From assembly GCF_000204055.1 (NCBI RefSeq), contig NW_006768780.1, forward strand, positions 98,286 to 162,285: a stretch of DNA of 64,000 nt, written 5' to 3'. Of the stretch, positions 1 to 10,827 are shown piece by piece. The stretch is from Melampsora larici-populina 98AG31. Lineage: Eukaryota; Basidiomycota; Pucciniomycetes; Pucciniales; Melampsoraceae. The translations under genes were made by a program, and so were the position numbers. The notes under the pieces are model-generated. The model did not search any database. It was not told the DNA's origin and worked only from the letters and a program-made list of their open reading frames with translations. The stretch's first letter is position 1; every line of letters begins with the position of its first letter.

Positions 1-215
1 TCGACAGATTTGCTGTGCTTACATCGAGCGATGCATAATCACAAAGTAAGCATAATTCAAGTTTTGCCCTTTTTTGGCTTGAATTATGCGTTTATGGTGA
101 GAATGGGCCCCCGGCGCGCAAATATAAGCCCCGCTTTGAGCGGGGCGGAGCCAGCCCGGCCCCGCCGAGTCAATATGGTACCGCCCAGCAGTCGGACTTA
201 CCACACAAATAATCA
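1..215 (+). repeat. Truncated copy of a mariner-type MITE
   Basis: Bases 1-215 are identical to 4493-4707, the internal part of the TA-flanked element at 4462-4929. The match stops abruptly at 216, so the right half of the element is missing here; the left end lies outside the window. The segment abuts, and may supply, the first exon of the phosphatase inhibitor gene, since an in-frame ATG at 175 lies inside it. Full identity over 215 bp suggests recent origin or gene conversion. Confidence 0.85.
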
Positions 216-1264
216 TCATCAACCAAATAGCAATCTAACTTCTGCCCCGCGAGGTATCTTGAAAAACAAACCAGGATCACAAGAATCTCGTTCCCCACAG
301 TCAGTCACCGTTCTCTCCTTCATCTAGTTGATATCCATATCGATTGTGGTATTCTTGCTGATAAGTCGATCTGAAAATCAGTTTGACGTGGGATGAACCT
401 AACCTGGCTCTCAACGATCTCAACCGGTATGTCTTAACATTAGATCCCCCCCGCTAGATTTCCTGATTACCGCTTTGTCTTTTGACTGATGCCTTTCCAT
501 GCCATGCTTGAATAGAGACTCGACCATGAAGATCACTGAGCCAAAGACACCATTTGTATGCTATCTTTGAGGTTAAATCGATCTACGTCATATCAACTGA
601 CCTCACCTCAACTACAGGTTCGCTACAACGCAGAGACAGACGAAGTCATGAACTTGGACGGTAAGCTTACTATACATGTTGATTTCTTCAAGAACATAAG
701 CTTGGTAGATAATTGAACCTCAATCTATCATTGGCACAGCGATACCGGACTTCGATCTTGGCCACTCCACCAGCTCGGCCAGAGACCGTAGTGCTTCACC
801 TGGGACTTGTATGTCAGGTCTTACCCAAGAAGTCTCATCCCCTGTACATCAAGATAGTGCTGGTCCTAGTGTGATTCGTCGAGCCTCAACATCGTCTCGT
901 AGGGATTCTGACACTACCGAACGAAGACAAGTACTATTACAAAAACCTAACATACCTTCAGCTGCCGATGACGATGAAGACGAAGAGCTAGATCCTGATA
1001 GCAAGGCAAAACATGATGCATTTGTGAAAGCTCGAAAAGGTCATTACGGGTAGGTATATCTCAAAAACCGATCGATCCCAAATATAACAATGAAAGCTGA
1101 CCTACTGAGTCTTTTGCTTGTTCAGGAATGAAGCTGAAGCGATGAAGCGTGCACGAGAATTGGCTGAGCGTGAAGAAGTTGAGAGTGAGATGAATGCTGA
1201 ATCCGATTTACCCAGTGCAGATTCCTCATCTGACTTGGTCTCCATGACCAATGGTACAGCATGA
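175..1264 (+). CDS. GLC8: Protein phosphatase inhibitor 2 (IPP-2/GLC8 family)
   Basis: IPP-2 proteins bind and regulate type 1 protein phosphatase. Exons that join in frame are: to 299, 382-426, 516-555, 618-660, 740-1049 and 1126-1264 (TGA). The product carries the family motifs in the expected order: RGILKNKPG in exon 1, TWDEPNL in exon 2, MKITEPKTPF joined to VRYNAETDEVMNLD in exons 3-4, an acidic patch DDDEDEELD, and KHDAFVKARKGHYG joined to NEAEAMKRARELAE across the last intron. Introns are 62-89 bp with GT..AG ends. From ATG 175 the spliced length is 233 residues, normal for the family. The start is uncertain, because 175 lies inside the repeat copy at 1-215 and the true start could be upstream of the window. 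The family call is firm. Confidence 0.88.
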
Positions 1265-1634
1265 TCACATGCATTTGTAATCTCTAATTTTTCACATCCT
1301 TACCCCTCCTTGCTATCCTTATTCACGTCTTCTGCCTGGACACTCGCGTGGATTGAATGTTTGTTTTTTTGAACCGGCTTCCTAAATGTTCCTCATTGTT
1401 GCTGCACATGTGCATGCCAATTGTTAGTGGTGCATTTCATTTCTGGTTGTGCAACTTGTAATCAAAATCATATTGCGTTGTATTCTCTTGAAAATCTTCG
1501 TCCACAAATATTGTGCTCAAACCCACCCATCGACAAGTAGGTATCCTCCTCTCAACCCCTCTGGCCTGTCTGCCTAACAAAGGGTCAATCAACCCCTCAC
1601 CACCAAACTCAACACGTCATGCGAGTTACCTTGG
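1265..1634. other. Intergenic, no gene seen
   Basis: This is the 3' flank of the phosphatase inhibitor gene. No coding exon or repeat boundary is recognisable before the segmental duplication begins near 1635. Confidence 0.5.
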
Positions 1635-2360
1635 GGTGACGCAGCTCGTTTGGATAATTCCAAAGGGTTGGTCGGAAATCTATCAAGCAAAATATCTCCT
1701 CTAACTTGTCTCCATACATCAGCGGCACAGACGATACTCACTTAAACACACGCGGATAATTCTGACCGTCACGCTGTGTCCAATTGTTAATCATCAAAAT
1801 ATTATCTTGAGGTCAATCATCTCATGTAACTTTTCTACATGATGAAATCCCAAAAGCTGTGATCATTGAGACCAAACGCAAGGATGTGAATGTTGGACAG
1901 TCCCTCATCCTCAAACATGACATGGGATTGGGTACAAATTCAATCATCTGAATTGTCTGCATCTATGAGGACAACAAACAGTTCTCACTACAAGCGATGA
2001 GATTACATAAGATCGTGTTCATCGTGATGGATACATCCTTTGATGAAATGATTTGAGAGGTCGATACATTCTTTGATGAAAAGATTTAAGATGACACTTC
2101 CCTTCATTACCCTATGAGGTTTGTACTGCGATTTGGCCAGAGCGAGGAAGGAATATACCTCATAACTATCTACACGCTGCTGGTGTTTCATCACAGCAGA
2201 CAAATTTGCATTACTCTTTTGGTCACATAAAGAATTTTATTCCCTTATCTTGTTTGGATTTTGTTCTTTGTGCCAATTGTCCATCTTTATAGGAACAGGT
2301 GCGTTTTCCTCTTGACCTCATTATTGCTTGGATTATCTGCAAAGATCTCTCTTATATCAT

Positions 2361-2370
2361 TATATATAAG
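2361..2370 (+). promoter_or_regulatory. TATA box of secreted-protein gene copy 1
   Basis: TATATATAAG lies about 230 bp upstream of ATG 2592 and about 135 bp upstream of the 5'UTR intron. The same box is conserved at 8903-8912 in copy 2. Confidence 0.55.
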
Positions 2371-2591
2371 TAGAAACATAAATAGCAAAACATAGTGATC
2401 ACTCCAACCTTTTCGATACCTACAACCTCCTTTGACAGACCAAGTCCAACAAGACCATCACCAACGCTTCATCACAACTCAACAGTATCTTACTATAGAA
2501 GCCAGGTTAGTCCTTCAAACAATCATTGCTGTTTCAGTCTTTGATTGTTGATTTGCTTTGAAAGTCAACAGATCTACCTTATACATTGAAG

Positions 2592-3041
2592 ATGAATCTC
2601 GCCAGCTGTTTCCTCTATTACTTAATCAGTATGGAACACCTAGTCAATGGAATGCATTTGGCCCATCGCGTCCCACCAGCAGACATTGGTGGCCCTGGTA
2701 CTCCAAGTATCGCCTTGTCCTCCACAGTGGCTCCAATGAGTGAGGAAAAAATCAATAATGATCGACACCTTGCTGAAAATTTCGAAGTATATCAAACCAA
2801 ATATATGCCACCTTCAGCCTCACCGGGCTTTCAAGATTCCGAAACACTTATTATTCATAATACCGATGTGGAGCGCAAGACTTCCGCCGGTGATGTTTTC
2901 AAAGCAATTGGGATAGTCTTTGGTTCCATTTTTGGTGTTTTTGGTCTTGGTTATGCGGCATGGAAAGCAGTGGGCCCAGTTGCTGATTGCCTGGATAAAC
3001 TGGATGCAGAAAAAAAGATGCGTCAAGTTACTCCAGTCTAA
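2592..3041 (+). CDS. Small putative secreted/membrane protein, copy 1
   Basis: This single-exon reading frame of 149 residues has a 5'UTR intron at 2506-2571 (GTTAGT..ACAG) and an upstream TATA box. The N-terminus MNLASCFLYYLIS looks like a signal peptide with a probable end near residue 20-25. A hydrophobic stretch, AIGIVFGSIFGVFGLGYAAW (about residues 103-122), is followed by a short charged tail ending KKMRQVTPV. It has only two cysteines after the signal. ATG 2592 was chosen over upstream near-cognate codons. The product is about 85% identical to the copy at 9134-9586, with conserved UTRs, so the frame is probably real. No known domain is recognised; a host-interaction role is only a guess. 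Confidence 0.65.
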   Translation: MNLASCFLYYLISMEHLVNGMHLAHRVPPADIGGPGTPSIALSSTVAPMSEEKINNDRHLAENFEVYQTKYMPPSASPGFQDSETLIIHNTDVERKTSAGDVFKAIGIVFGSIFGVFGLGYAAWKAVGPVADCLDKLDAEKKMRQVTPV

Positions 3042-3314
3042 TCTCAACCACAATCACTCTTCCAAAAGAAAATTTGATTACACGACTTTACATACATGAC
3101 TCCCGTGAATAAGCAGTGTGAAGTCATTTTTGGATCAGAAGGGTGTTTGTGTAAGGTGGCTCTAAGGAGGACCCCGGAGAGCTACTGTAGAGGGGCATGA
3201 GGTACAAGATTGTATTTTCTAACGTTTTCTGTCAATTGCTGTGTGTTTTACACCCTCTACACCACATTAAAACTCTTCAAACCTGTGTAGGTATGGATTT
3301 TAAACTGAACCAAG

Positions 3315-3614
3315 CACCGTGTAAATATCCGTGTAGCACGTCGACGTGGACACACGAAAGACTTTCCTTGGACCCTGTAATGACCCATCAAAGAGGTTCC
3401 ACGACAAGTACATCTTCCCCTTATCACCTGGGAGGTTGAAAGTCAGTTGGCCCCCACTGACAACAAAGGATTCTGCAAATCCTTTAAACAAATCACAAAG
3501 CACAAAGGGCGCTCAACAAAAATCTGAGTCTCAATCCGACCAAAAGACTTTGAGATTTATTTTAAAACTCTCCGTGTGTGCACGTCGACGTGCTACACGG
3601 ATATTTACATGGTG
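3315..3614. mobile_element. 300-bp MITE with 34-bp TIRs, AAG target duplication
   Basis: The left end starts CACCGTGTAAATATCCG and the right end is its inverse, with one mismatch over about 34 bp. AAG flanks both sides (3312-3314 and 3615-3617). The paralogous position near 9858-9863 is an empty site with a single AAG, confirming insertion after the duplication. Related ends occur near 5910 and at 23468/25000. Confidence 0.88.
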
Positions 3615-4094
3615 AAGTGTTATGATCCAGGCTGGTCATCTATGCGGCAGGAGCAATGGACCTGATCAAGTTTCCATGACTTTAACCTGTGGTGAAGTGT
3701 GTGTAGTGTAGGACAATATTATATGTCATGTACCTCAATAAGGGTTTTCCTGGGTCCTCTCCAAGGTGCCACTTGAGTCAAAACTATGAGTCATTCATGG
3801 CAAAACAATACATTGTAAGTAAGTGATGTTTGCTAGTAAAAAGGAGAGTTTTTAATAGATGATTTATTTTGCAAACAAAAGAACAGCACAAAGAACTAAC
3901 AGACAAAACATGTACACATGACAAGAGAAATAAAGAGATATGAAAAAGGACTAAGAGAAACTCACCTATGAGTCATTCACGGCAAAACAATACGTTGTAA
4001 GTAAGTGATGTTTGCTAGTGAAAAGAAAAGTTTTTAATAGATGAGGAAAAAACTCTTCAGACTCATAGGCGGCTCTTTATAGTAAACAGACTAA

Positions 4095-5027
4095 GAGCAT
4101 CCCCACCGCAGCTGGAACCGTAAAGTTGATACAGCTGTCCAAATTGACAGACAGACAGCTGTATCTCAGCTGCAGCCAGCCTTGCCAGCACCGCGCAAGC
4201 TGGATATTGTTGTTGTGATTCTACCTTTGTCATGGATGACTGTTTTGTTGGATCACAACCTCTGGAAAAAATCCAGTCTTTTGCTTCAATCACTTGCTGG
4301 GACAATCAAGTGGTGGTGATTGTCATACAAGATAGCACACACTGCAGCCAACTAGGGTCTGCGTGTGAAGCTGGAATGTCCAAAGTATGAAAAAACAAGT
4401 TGTCCAGAGCTTTCAGCTCAACTAGCAACAACTCGGACACCTGTGGCCAGGTGAGGGACTACAGTCAACTCTCGATGTAAGCATATCGACCGTCGACAGA
4501 TTTGCTGTGCTTACATCGAGCGATGCATAATCACAAAGTAAGCATAATTCAAGTTTTGCCCTTTTTTGGCTTGAATTATGCGTTTATGGTGAGAATGGGC
4601 CCCCGGCGCGCAAATATAAGCCCCGCTTTGAGCGGGGCGGAGCCAGCCCGGCCCCGCCGAGTCAATATGGTACCGCCCAGCAGTCGGACTTACCACACAA
4701 ATAATCACCATAAAAGCATATTTTTCCTCTCCTGTGAGATTTATGCTTGTATACACAGAGAAAAACTCGCGATAAGAGCATATTTTCGCCAATCTTATGC
4801 TTTAATCATTATGCATCAAGCAATTTGATTTTGGCAGAGCACTCACGTATACCAAAAAAAATCGCGCGGCAACCCTTGCTTACATCGCAATATGCATACA
4901 CGGGGCTTGCTTATATCAAGAGTTGACTGTATTTGGACACGGTGTAGGGCATCTGGCTGGAAACATAAAGTTGAATTTACGTTTATGTCAGAAATGTTAC
5001 GTTTCCGGCGGCGCGGTGGGGATGCTC
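4095..5027. mobile_element. PIF/Harbinger-like MITE (TAA duplication) carrying a nested mariner MITE
   Basis: The termini are a perfect 15-bp inverted repeat, GAGCATCCCCACCGC, flanked by TAA at 4092-4094 and 5028-5030. Without the 470-bp nested insertion the element is about 463 bp. A 3-bp TAA duplication and a G-rich end fit the PIF/Harbinger superfamily. No transposase is present. Confidence 0.82.
4462..4929. mobile_element. Tc1/mariner-type MITE (TA duplication)
   Basis: The ends form imperfect inverted repeats (left CAGTCAACTCTCGATGTAAG, right inverse with two mismatches) with TA on each side. The element is 468 bp, carries an internal GC-rich hairpin GCCCCGCTTTGAGCGGGGC, and is non-coding. 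Bases 4493-4707 equal window bases 1-215. It is nested in the Harbinger-like element. Confidence 0.85.
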
Positions 5028-5507
5028 TAAGCTAAGAGGTAGAAAGAAAGACATGTGTCTACACAAAGATGTGACCTCACAACATATCAAATGACTGAAA
5101 AGAGAGAAACGGACAAATGAGGAATTTGATAAACAAAAAGAGCACACTACAAAACACAGAGACATAACACAAAAGTCATAGCATAAACCAGACAAAGTCA
5201 AAGAAGAAAAAAGAACACTACACATCACATCTAACACACAAACCATTAAAATTACCTCTGAAACATCCTCCAAAATCCCTGTTGAGTGTATCACAGCCCT
5301 GAGTCTGCTGTGCTGGACAACACCTTTTTCATTGTCACTTCCCATGTGTGGTCAGTGTGTGTTCTGACACAACCAACTCAATCACCACTTCCACTTGATT
5401 GTTGCTTCATATTGGCTACAAAGTCTTGCTTTCAGTTGCTAGGATTGATTTTCTATTGGAATTCCAGCGTATACCAATCTTTCTGTTGGCAAGGCTGCCA
5501 CTCTACT

Positions 5508-5700
5508 CTACTATACTATACTATACTATACTATACTATACTATACTATACTGTACAGTATAGTTCAACATGCTGCTGGAAAACTTGTGTGACCCTTGGC
5601 CATGTATAGTTGAGGAAAGTATAGTTCGAACTATACTATACTGAGTATAGTATAGTACAATTTAAGCTGTATTATACCCAACTATACCTATACCAGTATA
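5508..5700. repeat. TACTA-type microsatellite with inverted halves
   Basis: About ten tandem ACTAT units meet an inverted TGTACAGTATAG segment, and further ACTATACT/AGTATAGT blocks follow to about 5700. Similar GATACTATAC-rich DNA recurs at 46966-47262 and 53530-53620. Confidence 0.8.
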
Positions 5701-5905
5701 TATAGTGGCAGCCTTTCTGTTGGGTAATTTCTGTAGAGAAGCTGACTTGCGCAAATTGTTTGGAAAACCAATCATCATATCAAATAATTCAAGGATCTAA
5801 AATACAAGATGAAACCGTGAGTAATATCCTGATGTTACATTTGAAAACCATTATTGGTAAAACAATACATGATCTGTCAAAAATCATTGTAAATTGAAGG
5901 CAGGC

Positions 5906-6000
5906 ATTTCACCATGTAAGTTTTTGTGTAGCACATCAACATGCACAAACAAAATGTGATTGATACAGGTGTTCAAGAGCCTCTGAAGAGATCCACATGA
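5906..6000 (+). repeat. Relic end of the CACCGTGTAAA MITE family
   Basis: CACCATGTAAGTTTTTGTG followed by TAGCACATCAACATGCACA resembles the left terminal repeat of 3315-3614 and of 23468-25000. No matching right end was found nearby, so it is a decayed or truncated copy. Confidence 0.55.
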
Positions 6001-7990
6001 TACAAACAAATGATTTGTGTGAAATCAAACACTTGATTATAAATGTGATTCCAGTCTATCATGCCCTCTGGTTGATCTTGATTGGAATCAAAAAAATGTG
6101 TGGGGTTCACATATTACAGTGGTTTACAAAGCCCAGATCAATTAATGTGTTCAGGACCAAATCACCATGAAGTCAGACTTGTTGAGATTGTTACATGGCG
6201 GCTACTCTGGGAACATCTGCAAAAATATGTTGTAGTGCTTTGTTTGGTTCTCTGGTTATCTGAACCATTTAGCAAGAAGCCCTACATCATGCGCTATGAT
6301 ACATGACTTTTTTTCTTTGTTTTCTGAGAATTTTCCAGTTCTGTGAAATAAAAGTCCTGATGAATCACCATGTGATAGGATCTGATAATGCACATAGTTG
6401 GATAAAGGTCACTAGAAACTATCCTGTTCTTATGACTAGACACTAACCTGTGATAGGATTCTAATATATATGATTATAGTGCACACAATTCAATTTGGCA
6501 GCTGGCAATCTCAACAAAAGCTAAAGTTCTCTCTTTGATTAACCTTAATAATTGTGGCAGTTGAACCCCAACATTTTACTTCTATGATTGAGAGCTTTGG
6601 GCCATGGTGATGAGTGTATGGGTAAGTAAGACATGAAGAAAGTGGGCTAAGTACATACACCGTACATGTAAAAGCCTCTCCTGAACAACTGGTGTTACCT
6701 CTTTTAAATGACAAGTGATATTAACTTGCTCAATGACTGTCTGTGAGGTGAGACTTCCGTCCACTTCCTCCCCACGCTTCATATCTTGTCAAACAAAAGA
6801 AACACAAGCTTTGTTGCTTGATGCTTGCTTCCACAACACATGGCTGTAAAATGCACCACCCTTCTTCCAGTGATGGGAGGCTGGAGCTGTGAAAAAGAGA
6901 ATCAAAAATCACCTAGAGTTGAATATGAAGAGTTGATGTATGAACACATTGGTGATAACATTGAGACTTATATAAAAAGAAATTATTATTGATGGGGTTA
7001 GTTGAAGAACAGGATTTCTGTATATCAAGGCTGAATTCTTGCAACTTTCTAGTGAAGATCAGTCCTTCCAAGACAGAGAAATTTGAGAGTTTGATGGTAA
7101 ATGAAATTGCAACATTTTTTTCAACAACAGAATGAGAAATGGCTGTGAAGACTCAAACAAAGGATACAAACGGTCATATATGCCCTTTGTTGCAATCATA
7201 GCATAAGAAGCGACTCTACAATTAACATGCTTTCTTCTTTGCCAAAATTACCACATTATGCACAATCACAAAGCTGTTCAATCTATATAGATGCATGTTT
7301 CTAGTCCATGGATGCCATACCATAGGATCTCAATCATCTGGACCCAATAAATATCAGCTTGAGAATCTGGTATTCAATATATCTCCTTGTGAATCAAGAA
7401 ACAACTTTCATGCAATCAGAGGAAGGGCTTTGAGCTTTGTTTAAGTCAGTGGTAAGGAATATGAGTAGACATCTCTAGAGTTACAGTGAAACACCATGGT
7501 TCAGTCAACATAAATTTATTAGACAAATAGGGTAGCATGTGAAAAACCTTGGACTATTTAAGGAGATTACATGAAGCAATTGGTGTACAAAGATGGATAC
7601 TCTAATTCAATAGAGGGCTCATATGACTTTGATGGGAAAGGCTCAAGTAATTGATGCATAACACTTTACAATATAGCCAGTAGTCTATGATTATAGTGAG
7701 AACAAGAGAAATAGGCTAATGGGGCTTGCACAAGAAATGGTATTTGAGAAAATAAATAAAAAAGATTGATGTCCATGCAGCTCCAGGCTCTTGAGAGAAC
7801 AGGATTATGCATGACCCATACAAGTGTTTGTTTTCTGTACCTTGCTGAGCTCACAAATGATGTATGTTGTGGTCTACATAGACCAAATGTGACTTTGGAT
7901 TTCATGTCCTGGCTGTATGTTTGCAAACCCCAGAGCATACAGGCCCAATTGTGTGTCCTTCATCTAACCCCAACATCAGAGCTGACTTCT

Positions 7991-10170
7991 GGTGACGCAT
8001 CTCATTTGGATAATTCAAAAGGCTTGGTTGATCATCAATCAAACAAATTATCTCCTCTAACTTGTCTCTATACATCAGCGGCACAGACAATACTCACTTG
8101 AAACGTGCTGACAAATCTGACTGTCACACTGTTGTTATGGTCCTCTATCACGGATCACGGTGGGCTATGTCACAGACTGCAACACTTCACCCAGTGTTGG
8201 GTAACTGGAGAGGCACACACCAGTTGTATCCCTTTTCCTCGTGCTACAATAACTATCATATGTGGATCACCTCACTCTCCCTTTGCCCTGACGCGCCAAC
8301 ACCCAGACCCGGGTTCTAACACATTGTTCCAATTCTGATTCATTACAATATCATCTTGAGGTGTTTTGTCTCATGTAACTTTTCTACATGATGAAACTCC
8401 AGAGGTTGTGATTGTGGGGACCCAATATGAGGATGTGAATGTTGGACCATCCCCTCACCCTCACACTTGACATTGGATTGGGTTCAGTACACTGAATTGT
8501 CTGTATATATGAGGTTTACAAACTGTTCTCACTACAAGCAATGAGATTGCATAAGATTGTGTTCATTGTGATCAATACATCCTTTGGTGGAATGATTTGA
8601 GAGGTGGATACATTTTTTGTTGGAAAGATTTAAGATGACACTTCCCTTCATTACCCTATGATGTTTGTGCTGCAATTTGGCCAGAGCGAGGAAGGAACAT
8701 ACCTCATAACTATCTACACGCTGCTGGTGTTTCATCACAGCAGACAAATTCGCATTACTCTTTTGGTAACATAAAGAATTTTATTCCCTTATCTTGTTTG
8801 GATTTTGTTTTTTTATCAATTGTCCATCTTTATAGGAAAAGGTGTGTTTTCCTCTTGACCTCATTATTGCTTGGATTATCTGCAAAGATCTCTCTGATAC
8901 GTTATATATAAGTAGAAACATAAATAGCAAAACATAGTTATCACTCTAACCTTTTCAATACCTAAAACCTCCTTTGACAGACCAAGTCCAACAAGCCCAT
9001 CACCAACACTTCATCGCAACTCATTAGTATTTTACTATAGAAGCCAGGTCAGTCCTTCAAACAACCATTGCTATTTCATTCGTCAATTGTTGATTTGCTT
9101 TGAAAGTGAACAGATCTACCTTATACATTGAAGATGAATCTTGCCAGCTGTTTACTCTATTACTTAATCAGTATGGAACACTTAGTCAATGGAATGCATT
9201 TGGCCCATCGCGTACCACCAGCAGACATTGGTGGCACTGGTACTCCAAGTATTGCCTTATCCTCCACAGCGGCTCCAATGAGTGAGGAAAAAATCAATAA
9301 TGATCGACACCTTGCTGAGAATTTCGAAGTATATCAAAGCAAATATATGCCAGCTTCAGCCCCACAGGGCTTTCAAGACGGTTTTGAATCACTTCCTATT
9401 CATAACACGGAGGTGGAGCACAATACTTCTGCCGGTGATGTTTTCAAGGCAATTGGGATAGTCTTTGGTTCCCTTTTTGGTGTTTTTGGTCTTGGTTATG
9501 CGGCATGGATATCATTGGGCCCAATTGCTGATTGCCTGGATAAACTGGATGCAGAAAAAAAGATGCGTCAAGTTACTCCAGTCTAATCTCAACCACAATC
9601 ACTCCTGCCAAAACAAAATTTGATTACACAACTTTACATACATGACTCCCATGGATTAGCATTGTGAAGTCATTTTTGGATCAGAAGGGTGTTTGTGTAT
9701 GGTGGCTCTAAGGAGGAACCCGGAGAGCTACTGTAGAGGGGCATGAGTCACAAGATTTTATTTTCTTATGTTTGCTGTCAATTGCTGTGTATTCTACAGC
9801 CTCTACACCACACCACAAACTCTTCAAACTTGTGTAGGTATGGATTTCAAACCGAAAAAAGTGTTACGCTCCTGGCTGGTCATCCATGAGGCAGGAGCAA
9901 TGGACTTGATCAAGTTTCTATGACTTTAACCTGTGGTGAAGTGTGTTTAGTGTAGGTCAATATTTTATGTCATGTACCTCAATAAAGGGTCTCCTGGGTC
10001 CTCTCCAAGGTGCCACTTGAGTCAAAACCACAAACCATGAAAATTGCCTCTGAAACATCCTCCAAATTCCTTGTGGAGCGTATCACAACCCTTCTCTGCT
10101 GCGCTGGCCAACAACTTTTTCATTGTCACTTCCCATGTGTGGCCAGTGTGTGTTCTGACACAGTCTCTCC
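7991..10170 (+). repeat. Segmental duplication, copy 2
   Basis: This is the partner of 1635-3784 plus 5236-5370. It lacks the two insertions of copy 1, so it preserves the pre-insertion arrangement and serves as the empty-site reference. Confidence 0.85.
9134..9586 (+). CDS. Small putative secreted/membrane protein, copy 2
   Basis: A 150-residue paralogue of the 2592-3041 product. It has the same signal-like N-terminus (MNLASCLLYYLIS), the same segment SAGDVFKAIGIVFGSLFGVF, and an identical tail KKMRQVTPV. The 5'UTR intron is 9048-9113 (GTCAGT..ACAG) and the TATA box is near 8903. Changes cluster in the middle (about residues 75-95), including a net one-codon length difference, while both ends are almost unchanged. 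Frame preservation suggests both copies code. Confidence 0.65.
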   Translation: MNLASCLLYYLISMEHLVNGMHLAHRVPPADIGGTGTPSIALSSTAAPMSEEKINNDRHLAENFEVYQSKYMPASAPQGFQDGFESLPIHNTEVEHNTSAGDVFKAIGIVFGSLFGVFGLGYAAWISLGPIADCLDKLDAEKKMRQVTPV

Positions 10171-10827
10171 TAATTGTATACTTTCATTTAGGTGTAAGGG
10201 GCTTAAATCACTCGTTTGGATGTAATCTATGAAAAACGAGACTTAAAGAGAAAGGTCTGTAGTGTTAGAGTTTGAGTTCTTTTGAAAAGAATCCTCACCC
10301 ATTGATCCTTATCTTTTGAACCACCTCCTAACATTTGACTCTCGTCTTGGCCTCCTTCTACTTTTACTTCTTGAACCTCTGCTCTCTTTTTCTCTAGGGC
10401 AACTCATTGAGCTCTTGTAACCCTAGTCACGTTTTCTTCAGCTTTTCTTTCCAATAATAATTTTTCCATTTTGTTCTATGCATTCTTGAGTTTTTAAGTT
10501 CTAATTGAATAATGCTTCAAAAAAGGATATGATTTGAAAAAACTGAGCAATCAATGAGTCAAGCTTGAAGTTGAAGTGGTCTGTGGGTCAAATCTCGGAG
10601 AGTTCCGTGTAAGTAATCTCTCCGAGGATGAATTTCTTATTCATATTCCCTCGCGTACCCGAACCTCGGGTCGGCCTCACAGTCCCGCTCAATCCCCATG
10701 GGCTTACGAACCAACGCGTCGGTTCTAGCAACCTCAAACGTCTGATCGATATCTCGTCTTTTGCCACTCAAGTTCTCAATCAATAATCGTCTAATTATCA
10801 ACGCCAGGTAGAAGCCAGACTCTTTGC
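10171..10827. other. Promoter-side spacer, no gene seen
   Basis: The spacer upstream of the ABC transporter holds no recognisable coding exon. The sequence near 10600-10827 is richer in GC than the flanks and may be its promoter/5'UTR. Confidence 0.4.

Larger units (their letters stand above)
1635..3784 (+). repeat. Segmental duplication, copy 1
   Basis: About 2.1 kb aligns nearly colinearly with 7991-10028, covering promoter, 5'UTR intron, coding region and 3' flank of the small secreted-protein gene. Copy 1 carries a 300-bp MITE (3315-3614) that copy 2 lacks. Homology resumes at 5236-5370 (matching about 10029-10170) after a copy-1-specific insertion of about 1.45 kb. Confidence 0.85.
3785..5235. 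mobile_element. Copy-1-specific insertion of about 1.45 kb
   Basis: Copy 2 runs continuously across this point (about 10028), whereas copy 1 is interrupted. The insert holds a 76-bp direct repeat (3787-3862 and 3969-4045, about 93% identical) and a nested Harbinger-like element (4095-5027). No long coding frame is present. Terminal sequences are not clearly inverted, so the class is unknown. Confidence 0.6.
5371..7990. other. Gene-poor spacer with repeat relics
   Basis: No convincing gene was found. The spacer contains a TACTA microsatellite (5508-5700), a relic MITE end (5906-6000) and otherwise AT-rich unique-looking sequence. Short frames here lack start context, domains and homologues within the window. 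Confidence 0.5.

Noticed and set aside
10..174. Coding frame at the extreme left, identical to 4502-4666
   Set aside because: It is transposon DNA; the identical frame at 4502 ends in unrelated sequence. Only the part after 175 is considered, as a possible start of the phosphatase inhibitor gene.
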